From positions 8,004,263-8,068,262 of the forward strand of contig JAMXBB010000008.1 in assembly GCA_024138015.1 (NCBI GenBank): a DNA stretch of 64,000 bases. The letters are read 5' to 3'. Below the pieces are notes generated by a model, which worked only from the letters and a program-made list of their open reading frames with translations, was not told where the DNA came from and did no database searches. Of the stretch, positions 37,565 to 49,248 are shown in pieces. The stretch's first letter is position 1. Each line of letters opens with the position of its first letter. Origin of the DNA: Lumnitzera littorea (Eukaryota; Streptophyta; Magnoliopsida; Myrtales; Combretaceae). The position numbers and the translations under genes were made by a program.

Positions 37565-37660
37565 TGTTAGTTAATCATCTATCTGTATATAAATACTGTA
37601 GTATCAAGTAGATGGAATACAAGTCACTTTTTCTGCTTTGTTTTTCTCTCAATAGTTCTG
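37565..37660 (+). mobile_element. Possible start of copia 3' LTR
   Basis: TGTTAGTTAATC begins about 30 bases after the RNase H end and is followed by GTATATAAATACTG (TATA-like) at about 37585. This fits the 3' LTR start of the copia element above. No purine tract precedes it and no 5' partner exists in the window, so its end is unknown. Confidence 0.35.
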
Positions 37661-39650
37661 ATCACCAATGGCTGTAGATTCTACTAGCTTTCGTGCAAGT
37701 CCACAGGCCGCTTTTGTTTCCGTACAATTACCACTTTAAATTTAGAATCCACGATCAAAACCTTTCCTAAAACTCGTCTGAAGACACCGTATTCTTGCCT
37801 TCTTTAGAGTAGATCTCTTAGTAAAAAAAAAAAAATCCAAAACAAATTTTTTAAAAAATGAAAAGTTAGAAAGTTAGAAGTGCCGTAAAAATGAGAAAAA
37901 GAACAAAAAACCAAAAATAAAAAGAAAATTGGAAAAGAATCAAAATTAAAATATTCCAAATGTAGAGGAAAAGCATCTTCTACTAGTGAAAAACAATCCG
38001 TTTAGTTGAAAAATTATTTTCCCAGGTCAAAAATGTTTTTTCAGAATATAGATAGGCGATTTGACATAAATTAAGTTGTCGTTAAAAAATACTCTTTTGT
38101 ATTAAGAATAATTTTTTTTAGGGTCTGGCCTAGCTCATCGTTTTTAAAAGCATGAAACAAGATGAATTTAAGGGAAATGTGCTTTCACACGGTGCCTTAT
38201 TTGGACTTAGATTGATCATTTCATGTGAACTGAAGTTTAAAATTCTGTTTTATTTTTATATAGGCATGCTAGGTTCATTAATTGCTTTGTGGAATAAAAT
38301 CAATTTTTTAAGAATTGATGTGCCAAGGCCGGTGATTAGCCAAACATTCATTTTGCGCCTAATCGACTTAAAGCCAAGGTTTAAATATTACAATCTATTT
38401 CCTTGTGTAAGATGTTAAGAAACAAACTGCAGCTAGAGTTACGTGAATGTGAGAGATGAGGTCAAAGGTTTCGATTCCTTGGGAGACTTCAGCCCCACTT
38501 TTATGTTTATAGTGCGTGAATGCACCAATCAAGGGCGCAAGTCCTTCTTCTTTCTCTAAATACCAAAACAGAGACATGGGGCAGATTTTACTTGATATGT
38601 TGCAGCATAATACTTTTCGTTTTTATCCAAATTGAAACGAGATGTGGAATGAATGAACACCAAACTAAGAGGACGTGATTAAATCCACTCAAGATTAAGT
38701 TGAGAATTGGAATAAATCTAGAGGGATAAAGTAGATCGATGTAAAGCTAACGTGAAGGATTTTATAGTGTCACCTTTGATTCATTTTGTTGTCCTAACAT
38801 TTTGAATCAATGAACACAAAGTGTCGAAATCAAATTGAAGATTCCTTATTTATCTCTAAAAAACCATTATCCGCAACTTACCTTTATCTCTCCATAATTT
38901 CTTTTTCTTTGTTATTATTATTATTATTATTATTATTTTTTGGCAAAATCAATCCAGTCTTTTCCTACCAATCAAACCCATTAATTCAATAGTACCTAAC
39001 TAATTTGGAGAAAAAGCACAAAATCAAGTCCAATTTAAAGCTAATTGATCAATAGTTTGAGCTGCATTGGGCGCACCTACTTTTCAACTTCGCCGGCATC
39101 ACTCTGTGCATCTAGTGACTAAATTGAGGGGGCAATCAAAGAAGCACTATTTAAATACTAGGGGCGATACATCCTCCACACTTTGATGACCACCTGAAGC
39201 TCTCAATCAAGACCCACCATGTGTGGTCAGGGTTTATTCTTCTCTTTTCTTTATTTTTCCATTTTTTAAATAAAACATGATAAAGAAATGAAAAGACAGG
39301 AAAGTAACTAAAGATGATATTTTGTATGTGTTTGCTTTTGTATTTTTATTTTATTTTTTTATTTAGCATGCTTGCATTTCTCTTGAACTTTCTAGTCCTT
39401 ATAAATAGTCTTTTTCTTCTTTTTCTATTTTGATTTTGTTTTCAAATTCCAATTCTACCTTATCTAACTTTTTATGTAGAGATAATAATAATAAAATTAT
39501 AGTATTGTTTTGTCTAATAATTATTTTGTCTTATTCAATAAGAGTGTTGTAGTTTGTAAGCCCTTCAGGATTTTGTAGATACTTTCTACTCAAGTCTAAA
39601 GTTTATAATTTTCCCTAATCAAATATTGCGGTTATGAGTAATGTTTTATA
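37661..39650. other. Unassigned sequence
   Basis: No gene recognised. Contains a (TTA)n run at 38912-38936 and a T-rich stretch near 39330-39360. A GAGGTCAAAGGTTTCGATTCC stretch at about 38458 resembles a tRNA-type B box, but no A box is seen. The left boundary of the pararetroviral segment that follows is not visible. Confidence 0.4.
38912..38936. repeat. (TTA)n microsatellite
   Basis: About eight perfect TTA units followed by a T-run. Confidence 0.95.
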
Positions 39651-39659
39651 ATATATTAA

Positions 39660-40400
39660 TATGTAGAAGTAAGCTATATATAGGTTTAAAGAATGAGAAC
39701 TTAGGATAAAGGCTCGAATTGTTCGTCTAGAAAATTTTCTTAAAAATTCAATATGTTATAAAAATAATAAACTAGTCACAGAAGCATATTTACTTCTTAA
39801 AAAAGAAAATAGTGAGTTAGAATCAATTAAAGAACATATCAAACATTGTCACTATAACATAATAAGAGTTTGTTTGTAATCATATCTCCCTTAAAAAATA
39901 ATACTAATGGACAATCTTAATTGTTGCATTGAGGAAATATAATTAGACAGGATAAGAGTAGTTGATAGGAGTAGTTAATAGTTGTATTCATAGAATAAGA
40001 GAAGAAATACAAACAAATTTAGAAGAACTCAATAGATTAGTAAGAGAAGAAGTGAAGAAATACTACCCATTCCAAGTTTTATAGCAAGGGATAGGTTTTA
40101 TCATTTATTGTTAATTGCATTTAGACAACATCTAAAAAACTTAGAAAGTAATCATTTAGCCTCATTAGGAAGTTATCTTAGAATTTTGTAAGATATTAGG
40201 TCAAGATTAGAATCTTAGAAGTGGTTTTGGTCATCTACCTAGCATTAATCATTGAATATTTAAAACAATTGTATTTAAATTATATAGAAGAAAGCTCCTC
40301 ATCTAATGAAAGGCTTGCTAAATTTGAAGACTCTCAATTAGATTCAAATTAAGCATACTTTGCAAACAAGTCATTAGACCCAAATACATAAAAATTGAGA
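39660..40400 (+). pseudogene. Decayed coding DNA, probably pararetroviral
   Basis: Short plus-strand frames rich in Lys, Asn, Ile and Leu run between stops, with composition like the better-preserved ORFs downstream. One piece near 40080-40200 starts IARDRFYHLLLIAF and is broken by stops. I recognise no domain. By position it would be an upstream ORF of the pararetrovirus-like element, but this is inference from continuity only. Confidence 0.35.
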
Positions 40401-40404
40401 ACAT

Positions 40405-40855
40405 AAAGAAATTAGATTGGTCGAGTGTAGAAATTTATAATCCAAATAGGAAAATAGAAAAGACAGGACAATTTAAACATACGTATTGTTTTGAACAAGT
40501 GGGGCATCAGTTATATGATAGTAATAAACAAATAAACAATATTATAGATCTACAAATAACCCTAGTAGAATCACTAGTTCAATAAGAATCAAGAAAATTT
40601 AATCATTGGAAGATGATCTAAAGGTATTTGGTAGATAAGAATAATATATTAAAAGAGATAAGAGAAAATAAAAAATTTATTAGAGATCAAAATAACACAA
40701 TCAATAAAAAATTAAATCAACTAGAAGAGGACAAGCAAGTTAAGAAATCACATAAAGAACATATAAAAGTAAACAAAAAACTCCAAGAAGTACAACAAAA
40801 TTATATAAGGATAGTAAGCCTAATAAAAGAAATAAAACATTGTGTACAAGGTTAA
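40405..40855 (+). pseudogene. Coiled-coil ORF of the pararetrovirus-like element
   Basis: One frame with stops near 40583 and 40620, then open from 40628 to the TAA at 40853-40855. The open part is almost entirely charged coiled coil, with Lys/Glu/Asn heptads and a run like NNTINKKLNQLEEDKQ. Small coiled-coil proteins upstream of the capsid ORF are typical virion-associated proteins of Caulimoviridae, so this is a reasonable guess, not a recognised homologue. Its stop overlaps the next ATG (TAATG), an arrangement common between caulimovirid ORFs. Confidence 0.4.
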
Positions 40856-41157
40856 TGAATAATAGTTTTATAGCAAAATTGGAATCAAATCCTAATTACA
40901 AAGAAGCCATTGCAAAATTTTACAAAAATAAGAATAACAAAAGTATGTCCTATAAGAGATAGATTAAGTTCATATACATTTTAATCAATAGTGGATACAA
41001 AATAGAAATAGAATATATAAAAAGGAAAGATGATAACTTAGTTAATATTTTGAGTAGGTATACTTTCCATAAAGAATTATAACGGCATTTCCAGTCATCA
41101 ATAGACAAATGGACAAGGAAAATAGATAAGTGCCGACAACCTTCAAGCCCACTTTAA
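40855..41157 (+). pseudogene. Pararetroviral RNase H C-terminal fragment
   Basis: From 40855 one frame runs to a stop at 41155-41157 and is interrupted at 40960 and 41080, where Trp and Gln codons probably stood. It carries the end of a reverse-transcriptase-linked RNase H: a KNKNNKSMSYKR segment, then KFIYILINSGYKIEIEYIKR, then a degenerate 'K-D-x-L-V-x-I-L-S-R' end corresponding to the LADxLSR signature. Protease, RT and most of RNase H are missing upstream, so a large internal deletion is implied. The tail matches the form found in caulimovirid polyproteins, and its neighbour downstream supports this. Confidence 0.6.
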
Positions 41158-41192
41158 GATCCAGTAGTAATAATAATAATATATTTCCCATG

Positions 41193-42155
41193 ATGAACTA
41201 TAATGGAATAAAATTCCCAATCTATCTAAAAGACTCATCTTTAAAATTTAAACAATCAAATAGAGTAGACTAAGATCAAGCCTAAAAGGTACTCATTGAT
41301 GCCATTTGGAGACTTCAGACCATAGACAAAAAGAAATTGAAAGTTTGTGTGGTCTTATTAAATTATTTTACAAAAATAAAAAGTGAATTTTCTCATAGAC
41401 AGCAAGGTGCACATTTTCTACAAAGCAAAAGTTTTTATTGTTATGCAGTTATGAATGGATTCAATCTAAGAATTTACAAAGAATGATATAAAGTAATTCC
41501 TGATATTTGAGTTTGTATTGGTTCAATCTAAAGGAAATATAATTCTTTTGTGGAGGCAAGACAAAAAATGATTGAATTCCTTAGAAATGAAGATTTTTTA
41601 ATAGATCCAAAATTAGTCAATGAATATAAGCATCAAATAGAAAAAATGTCACTTGTAAAAAAGAAAGAAACTTTAGACAATTGGAAAACATTTAGACAAG
41701 CATTTCCTAAATATTACATAAGACATGAAGAAGATAAAGATATTTTATTCGAAAAGATATATGCATATATAAATAGATTACCATTAAAATGTACATGGTG
41801 TATTAGCAAATTGGTAAAAAGGATTTTTTTGGAACCATTTCATATTCTACAATTCCATGCATTAAAAACTATGGATAAAAACATTTCTCTCTATATATTT
41901 AGAAATGAAAACAATGAAGTAAAATTCTATATCTATAAATTTGATACACAATTAGAAACTTTTCTTAGCATTTTTGTAGACGAATATTATTTTACAAAAC
42001 AAACATTATTAGATTATGACTTAGTAAACACAATTAAAGTTGAAGGTACACATGATTAGTTCCAGCATTCAGAATTTGACTCTACAATTAAAGAGGTAGT
42101 AAAGACGGTTGCATCATATTATGATTATTTAGAAAGGGAAGGACACTCCAAATAA
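41193..42155 (+). pseudogene. Viroplasmin/transactivator-like ORF (endogenous pararetrovirus)
   Basis: A 321-codon frame from ATG 41193 to TAA 42153-42155 is free of frameshifts but has six internal stops (TAA, TAA, TGA, TGA, TAA, TAG). Each lies where Gln or Trp would fit by a single C-to-T or G-to-A change. Around codons 79-130 it has the viroplasmin pattern of caulimovirus protein VI: aromatic-rich strand (SFYCYAVMNGF), Ile-Tyr plus a missing Trp, then a short strand and YNSFVEARQKMIEFL, the 'y-x-x-F-x-S-x-x-E-A' end. In Caulimoviridae this protein builds inclusion bodies and promotes reinitiation of translation. The remaining ~190 residues are Lys/Phe-rich and unassigned. It follows the RNase H tail by 35 bases, the order seen in caulimoviruses and relatives. 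Confidence 0.55.
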
Positions 42156-42157
42156 AA

Positions 42158-42526
42158 ATGACATTCCACTCAATTCCTCCAAAATAGTTTGACTATGATG
42201 TAAGACCTACACACTACACCATCTATGTGGATGCTAAATATTGCTTAGGACTTGAGAAAAATTAAGATCAAGTAAATAGAGATCATTTTTGTAGAAAGCC
42301 TTTGATAGAATAAATTAAAAATTGGACAAGATATCAGTTAGCTCGTATTCAGCATCAACCATAAGATTATTTTTTAATTTTTCAAAATAAAATCTACAAC
42401 ATCTTCTCTAAAGATCAAGAAACACTATGGGAGTCTATAGAAACCAAGGTCATGGACATCATAGAAAGATACGAAGGTTATCTCAAACAAGAGGAACAAG
42501 ACTTAAGCTCAGTAATGGAGGGATAG
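42158..42526 (+). pseudogene. Unrecognised ORF after the viroplasmin-like ORF
   Basis: ATG 42158 lies two bases after the stop of the previous ORF. The 123-codon frame ends at TAG 42524-42526 and has four internal stops but no frameshift. It starts MTFHSIPPK and includes FDYDVRPTHYTIYVDAKYCL near the N-terminus, then NWTRYQLARIQHQP and an acidic C-terminal helix-like end. I do not recognise the family. The tight spacing, same strand and same decay pattern tie it to the pararetrovirus-like element as a small 3'-terminal ORF. Confidence 0.5.
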
Positions 42527-42539
42527 AGGTAACTCTGAG

Positions 42540-43075
42540 AAAGGAAGAGATTCCCTCAAGGAAAAATCCGTATTCAAAATAGTCTTATTTAAATTATTGT
42601 CCTAATAGAGCAACCTTAGTTAAATTATTGTCCATGTCACTATAGAAAAAGCAGGTTCTTTTATCATTTTCCCACAAAAATTGTAGATTCTTTTAAATTA
42701 TTATACCTTTTAGAAATCTATACAGTTTTACCCTTAAATAGAATCCCAAGGATATACCCATTACATTGGAGTTATATACAAACCCTTGATGCAAAACTAA
42801 GAAGGAAGTAGAAAACCATCAAAGAAAAACATAAGCTCAAAAACTCTCCAAGCTCCCTTATCTTGTAAACACTCCCATCTCTTATTTGCATATTGCCACT
42901 ACCATTTAAGTATTATCTACATTTATAAGCATACCCTCTAGAAGCAATAATATAATACATTTCTTTATCCTGTAAGCTCTTTACTCTTTATCGTTACTCT
43001 TAATCTTTTTACATTTTGGGTTCTAACAAAAGGAAACTGAGTTGTTCTTTTATTAATATTTTATGATTTCCTTAT
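42540..43075 (+). promoter_or_regulatory. Possible pararetroviral promoter/leader region
   Basis: Non-coding DNA after the last ORF. It contains a TATA-like GAGTTATATACAAACC (about 42768-42783), then a C/A-rich leader-like stretch and AATAATATAATACATTTC (about 42944), an imperfect polyadenylation-like region. In caulimovirids the genome-length promoter lies downstream of the transactivator ORF, so the position fits. A direct repeat TTAAATTATTGTCC occurs twice near 42587 and 42618. Function is inferred only from position. Confidence 0.3.
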
Positions 43076-44112
43076 GTGATTATTAGTCTTCTTCTTTTTT
43101 TCCTATCCCATCCTCTCATATTTCAAGCCTGAATAATATAATTAGAAAACATGGTCATTTTTGCACAGCATAACTAGAATGGCAATTGCATGTTTATGAG
43201 TCTACCATTATTTTTTTATGGATTTAAATTATCTTTTCATTTGAACATATTAAATCATAGTTGATTGAGATATTTTACTAATTGGATTGACTTTCTATTA
43301 AACTTTCCTTCTAAAAAAATCTTCCTTTTTATAGAGCTATTAATCAATATAGCTTTGGGGAGAATGAGCAACATTTATCAATTTATATTGTAAGTAAATT
43401 ATATGTAATCATTATATTTTGTTGGGATAATAATATCATTATTTGAGATTTGGTTCGGTATGATAAATGTAAAAAAATGAAAATAAATAAACCATAAACA
43501 ACATTAGGGAGGATGAAAGATAAAATATCATTTCTCATATATACAAGGATGTTATTGAAATATGAGATTTGGTTTGTCATTGACATGTGTCTTAATGAGT
43601 AAAAACCTAAAAGTATGTAGGACAAACATCTATATATTCACTAATAATTATATTGCCATATATAAAATGAATGAGTGATAACAATATCTTATACATCATA
43701 ATATATGGTTAGATGAGAAAAAAAAAATTATAGAGGAATGGTCTATATTTATGCAGTTTTGCAAAAATAGGGCTAAATTTTTCAACGACATGTTTAAGGG
43801 TCTACTTTTGTAAATTGCCCTCATCTTAAGCTTATTCCATCTATGCTACATCAAATCCCATTAATATTAATGGCAAATAAACAAAGGTTTTGAAATAACA
43901 GTAAATTATAAATATAGGCCCCAAACGTATGGTCAAAAAATCCAAACTTTTTTTTTTTACATTGCACAAATATATACCCTCTCTGCATTTTCCTTCAATA
44001 AGTATATAGTAATTATAAATATTACTTTCCTTCTACCACATCAAAACTTCAAAAATTGCAACATAACATATACTTATATAGTAATTCTACTCCTAAAATC
44101 TCTCTTAAGAAG
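43076..44112. other. Unassigned AT-rich sequence
   Basis: No gene, RNA or paired repeat recognised. The open frame on the minus strand at 43383-43625 lacks any known motif. Confidence 0.5.
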
Positions 44113-47067
44113 TGTCTAGTACGCCCTAAAGTGGCGGAGTGATAACATTACAACTGTATAAACCAACTTAAGATAATAACTGACCTTACAGTCACTATTG
44201 TAGATACGATTTATACAAGGTATCAACGACTCCTCGCTTTGAAGTACATAACTCATTCAAAATTATCGATAAAATTTATATATAGAACCAGAAATTTTAA
44301 GTCATATTTATATAAATATACTTATATTGTCTTATGAACCTAGGAAATATTTAAATGCCATAGTAGTCTGGTCAGTAAAATATCACAAGACTATCCTATA
44401 AACCTAAGAGTTAATAATTGAACTCTAAAAGACTCCATTGATCAACCAGTTTGATCCTCACTCCCCCAAGGCACGTAAAAAAGAAACTAACCTCTAGATA
44501 GTTATAACGTGGCATCTTAGTCAGTACCTGCAAAAAAATCTATAAGGGTATGACCAACCAATAGCTTAGTAAGTAGGCATAGAGACTTAAAAATGCATAT
44601 CAAACACAAACAAAGTATTCAAACAATTAATTAAATGCAATACAATATGCAAATGCCATTACACAAATGTCATCACACAACATGCTCCGATCTATTGTAA
44701 AATTAGAGAAATTTAACATGCTCTAATCTAGGTTGAGGAATTTCAACATTTATGCAACAAATTATAACCAAATCAAGTTTATGCAATAGAGGCACTGCTC
44801 TCCCGATGATTATCCTTCAAATCATTACCCTCATCCTTATTATGACCTGCTTTCCTTTTACTTAGTTTGACTAAGGATGAAAAAGGAATCATTATGCTAT
44901 CCAACACTATCCCTTTCAAAGGTGTCAACATTTAATTGGAAAATCCTAACCATCCCTTAAAGGGTTGCAATACATATCTAATTAAGGTATTAGGTCAAAT
45001 ATGGTTAAATTCGATTTAAAGTGATCCAATAATTTCACTCCATACAATTCATAATAATTCAACACGATAAGGCATCAAAATATAGTTTAATAACTAAAGA
45101 AATGCAAGCATGCACACAAACATCTACCTATAAGCATAAAAAACACAATCTTAAGCCTTCGAGTATTTTAACATAGTAATCCAAAATACAACGATATATT
45201 GAACTCAACTTACTTGAGATCTTTTGCTTGCTCACTCAACTCACTGCAAGGTCAACTCGTCTCCACTTATCCATATAACATAAATACCCTTATTATATAC
45301 AAGCCTTTAAATTGTAATTATACCAAATTATCTAAGTTTTATTTGTTACTTATAACTAAACTAATCTTAAACTAGTTTCTGATTCAATTTCTACTTGGTT
45401 TCTAAATTAGCTTCTAATTCAACTTCTGATTATAATTTTCTACTCATAAACCCTAAGTATTTCTTTCTAGACAATTATGTAAAATTAATTTAATTACATT
45501 GAAATATCCTAAATCTCCTATTTGGGTCCTAACCAATATTCCAATTCACGTGGTACACACTATTCATAATTTAACTACTTTATTTGCTCTTGATATAAGA
45601 AAAATTTACACGTTCCATATAATTACCTAAATTTAAGTTCAAATTAGGTTCTTAATATACTCATAGTATTATCATACCATAAAATTTTACCAAATATTTT
45701 CTATTTATTAAATTTCCAATTTCACATATTACTAATTTACACATAATTACTACATAATACACATAATACTTACATATAACACCTCAAAATTCACAAGTAT
45801 CATACTGCACCAGCAAATTACATCCCATGATACCTAATTACACATCAAATCAATATTTTTATCAACGTGTCATTAAATCACCAAATTAAGCCCAAAAATC
45901 ATTTTTTATATGTAATCTTGAGGCCTAAAAAGTACGAATATTCTTGAAAATTAATTTTTGAAAAATCTCTTCATAACACTGTTTTAAACACTCAAAATAG
46001 TTTACATAATCGAAACTACACTAATAAAGCTATTTAAATCTAAATCGAAAACGAGCTCGAATTTCGAGATTTCTTATGCACTACATATTTCAAGATCTAA
46101 TTTCATCAAATTAGTATTTTTCCCTAAATCTACATGCATAAATAGTTAGAATTACAAAATTTCATAATTTTCTACATTAATTTGATATTTTTAATAAATT
46201 AAACAAAATCGAGTTGGAGATTAGACTTACCCGTTCGATCAGCTTCTAACCATCGGTGGTGGCTCCAAGGTTGTTGGTAGGAAGTGGTAGTAATCCTAAG
46301 GTGTGGTGGTGGTGGCCATTTGATTCTACGTAGCCATTGGTCATGGGTTTCCTTTACAGGCTCTAATTATACACTAATATTACTAATTTTTCTAAAATTG
46401 AATTTTTCCTCTCTTCATAACTTCTCTCTATTTTTCCAAGATACTAAACTGACCAAATGAGATTTACCAAGTGGTTTCTAAATTTATGAGGTTGTTTTGA
46501 TGAGTTAGGTAATTGTTTAATGTCATTTGTTCCTTATCTTTACTTCTTTTTACTTTTTAGTTGGTTAATTCTAATCGGTTAATTTTCTTTCCTTATTCCC
46601 CAGGTTGCCACACTCAAGATCTAGATGATTCTACACTTGTCCATATTTTTCCTAGTTTTTCTTTGATTTTTATGAATTTTCCTTAATTGTTTAGTATTAT
46701 TTTAGCTTAGTTTACGTATTTTAAGTAAATTCAGGTATTTTTATCTATATATAAATACATATATGGTGCAATTAAGTACTCCCAAATACTATTTATGTTA
46801 TTTTATGATTTTTAGTATACATTTAATTTGTTTTTATCGATTCGTTAATTATTGGAATTTGTTTTACACGTTTTCAATAAATAACGAGTAATATATTTAT
46901 AATTCAATTTTATAATATTTTATTATTTATTTTCCTAATTCAAACTCATGAGTTTACTTTTACTAATAGTTTTAGCTTCATTGTAAAATTTAGACTAAAT
47001 TAGACAACTTATTCAATTACCCTAAATTTTACATATTGATCTTGAATACTTGGTTGTAAGGCTTACA
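44113..47067 (-). mobile_element. Solo LTR, 2.9-kb family, copy 2
   Basis: Left edge TGTCTAGTACGCCCTA (LTR 3' end) and right edge GGCTTACA, whose complement TGTAAGCC equals the start of copy 3. Length (2955 bp) is almost the same as copy 3 (2945 bp). Inner landmarks shared with copies 1 and 3 include the 'CGAGGAGTC' block (complement of GACTCCTCG at about 44229) and 'AGTCCC/TTAAAGGGTTGCAATACATATC'. No gag-pol DNA is attached. Flanking pentamers (AGAAG, ATGTC) do not match, so the duplication is lost or the edges have rearranged. Confidence 0.7.
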
Positions 47068-47262
47068 ATGTCTACAAAAAAAGTTGTAACTATCTAAAAG
47101 AGCATCCAACAAACATATTAATACCAAAAAAAAAATATGCCATGATCATGAATAAAAGGATTAACCAAGCAATGATAGTGCTTTCATATCATAAACTATT
47201 TAGAGAAAATTGCTTTTTATAATGCCTATTAACCTAAAACATGACAAATTGCCACATCACCA

Positions 47263-48649
47263 CCCTGTAATGATACGTTGAGACATTTAAAAACCTACAA
47301 CCTATCTAAAAACCACAATAGTAATAAATTCTACTAAAATACAATACTATAACTTCATAAATACAACATAAAGAGTGGCTTGCTAAAGCCTGCTCAATCT
47401 ACTGGCATACATAAGATCAACTGTCTCTCAACTCAAACTAAACATAAAACAATCTGCTAATAATAACTAAACTTCTAAGCAACTAGAGTACACAAGGCTC
47501 CTACAATACCAAATAAGTAACATGTAACAATACTGGAGTTATAGGCAACACTCCAATAATATACAAGTAACATCATCAAGATCAATTGAACTACAAATAG
47601 AAGTCTCATCTCCTAACATAATCTAGAATACCTTGGTCTAGGCAAAGACACTCCTATGGTCAAAGTAGTAGTAATGATACTCTCTCGTGTCCTCATAAAC
47701 ACAATCATAAGCTAACTCCTCATACACATTCACACCATCAACTACATTAGTACTTGTAGTTGAGAAACAAAGAATCTTTGAAGAGTGAGCTATTACTTAG
47801 TATGGAATACACAACCACATATGCATGTACATATAGTTAACAGCTTCACAAGCACAATAAGTATCATTAAATGAAACAAACATCAGTTTATTATCTTTGA
47901 TTAGTCCTACAAGCAACATAGTCTTGGCAACTAAAACTTGAGGTAACTCATGATTCTAGTAGCAAACAAATATATAACATCATATAGTATCAGTGTTAGA
48001 TCCTCCTCGATACCTAAGTAACCAAGTAATGGTCTAGACTTGCTTGAATTATTTCTATGTAGGAAACTACTTAGTACATCATTGCGCATAGATCATCGAG
48101 ATGCCTTGCAACACAATGGTCCTCTAAGGCTATTGGCCAAAGTCATGCACACTCAACACACTATTAATTAGCTAGATAGTTACTTAAATCCATTTAATGT
48201 GCTACCTTAACACATACAACCAACATATAAGTATCATGTTCCTAAAATAGGTGACTCAAAAAGAGCTAAAGAATCTCCTCAACTGAAACCTAACAACAAA
48301 TAAAAACTACAACTCAAAACCTATCTCAACTCCTTTAACTTAACACCACTTCACCTTACTCTATTACTAACCTTCTTAAGAACACTCAAAACAAGTTTGC
48401 GAAAGAAGCATTAAATGAGTTTAAATTTGATAAAAAGATAAAAAAAATACTTTATTTTAATGTTCAAAAAGGCTTTAGAGTAAAATATTTCATAAACGAT
48501 AGGAGAAATAGAAAATAAGAGAAGCAAGAGGAGGTTCATAGCAATAATCACCGCCATGATCCTTTCAGCTAAGGAAGGAAGGAAGATCATGGGTAAATTC
48601 ACTAGGTATGATTTTGCTTGTAATCCCCATTAACTTCCCTTCTTCAAGT
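47263..48649 (-). mobile_element. LTR-like DNA of another gypsy element, left part
   Basis: Begins TGTAATGATACGTTGAGAC and has blocks that recall Tekay-like LTRs in minus orientation, such as GTGAGCTATTACTTAGTATGGAATAC at about 47785. The sequence continues beyond the TRIM pair at 52793, as judged from matching target duplicates. No partner LTR or coding region seen, so the class assignment is tentative. Confidence 0.4.
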
Positions 48650-48654
48650 TCATG

Positions 48655-49248
48655 TGTAATGCCCCAAGCCATAAGCAGCGAATAACTAAGCTAATAAATA
48701 CTAATGGGCCCATTTCAACCACTTAGTCTAAAAGTTTCAAGCTTGTGTTGATAAAATATTTACAATCATGGCCTTATAAACTAATATCACAACCTCCCAC
48801 AACTTATATAGGATGCTTAACCATGGTGTCTCACAATCTCTCCCCTTAAACACGCGATGTCCTCATCACGTGACCTTACAATTAGGCCTAGATCTTTCCT
48901 CTCTTTTCGGTGTATGATTCGAGCCACCCACTACCTATAGGTCATCTTGGAAGCATGCAAGGAGTCACATCTTAATGACACTCCCCACCTTCTTCGGACC
49001 TCTTCTCTAAACTGAAGCTAGACCTAAATCATACACTTATTGGTAAAGAGTCCGCTCTAATACCATTTGTAACGCCTCAAGCCATAAGTAGTGAATAACT
49101 AAGCTAACAAACACTAATGAGCCAATTTCAATCATTTAACCCAAAAGTTTCAAGCTTGTGTTGACAAGGTATTCATAACCATGGCCTTATGAACTAGTAT
49201 CACAACCTCCCATAACCCATGTGAGATACTTAATCATGAGGTCTCATA
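48655..49248 (-). mobile_element. TRIM retrotransposon 1
   Basis: A 594-bp miniature LTR element on the minus strand. Its LTRs are 48655-48835 and 49068-49248, each exactly 181 bp (TGTAATGCCCC...GTCTCACA and TGTAACGCCTC...GTCTCATA). The 232-bp interior has a primer site at its 5' end (minus strand TGGTATTAGAGC, 49054-49067, 11 of 12 matching initiator Met) and a purine tract AAGGGGAGAGATT before the 3' LTR. No coding capacity, as usual for TRIMs, which depend on proteins of other elements. The two LTRs differ at many sites, mostly C/T and A/G changes, so the insertion is old. Confidence 0.9.

Noticed and set aside
38440..38500. B-box-like GGTTTCGATTCC suggesting a SINE
   Set aside because: No A box at the right distance, no poly-A tail and no target duplication found.
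39620..39640. GCGGTTATGAG as a pararetroviral primer site
   Set aside because: Too few matches to the initiator-Met sequence TGGTATCAGAGC to claim.
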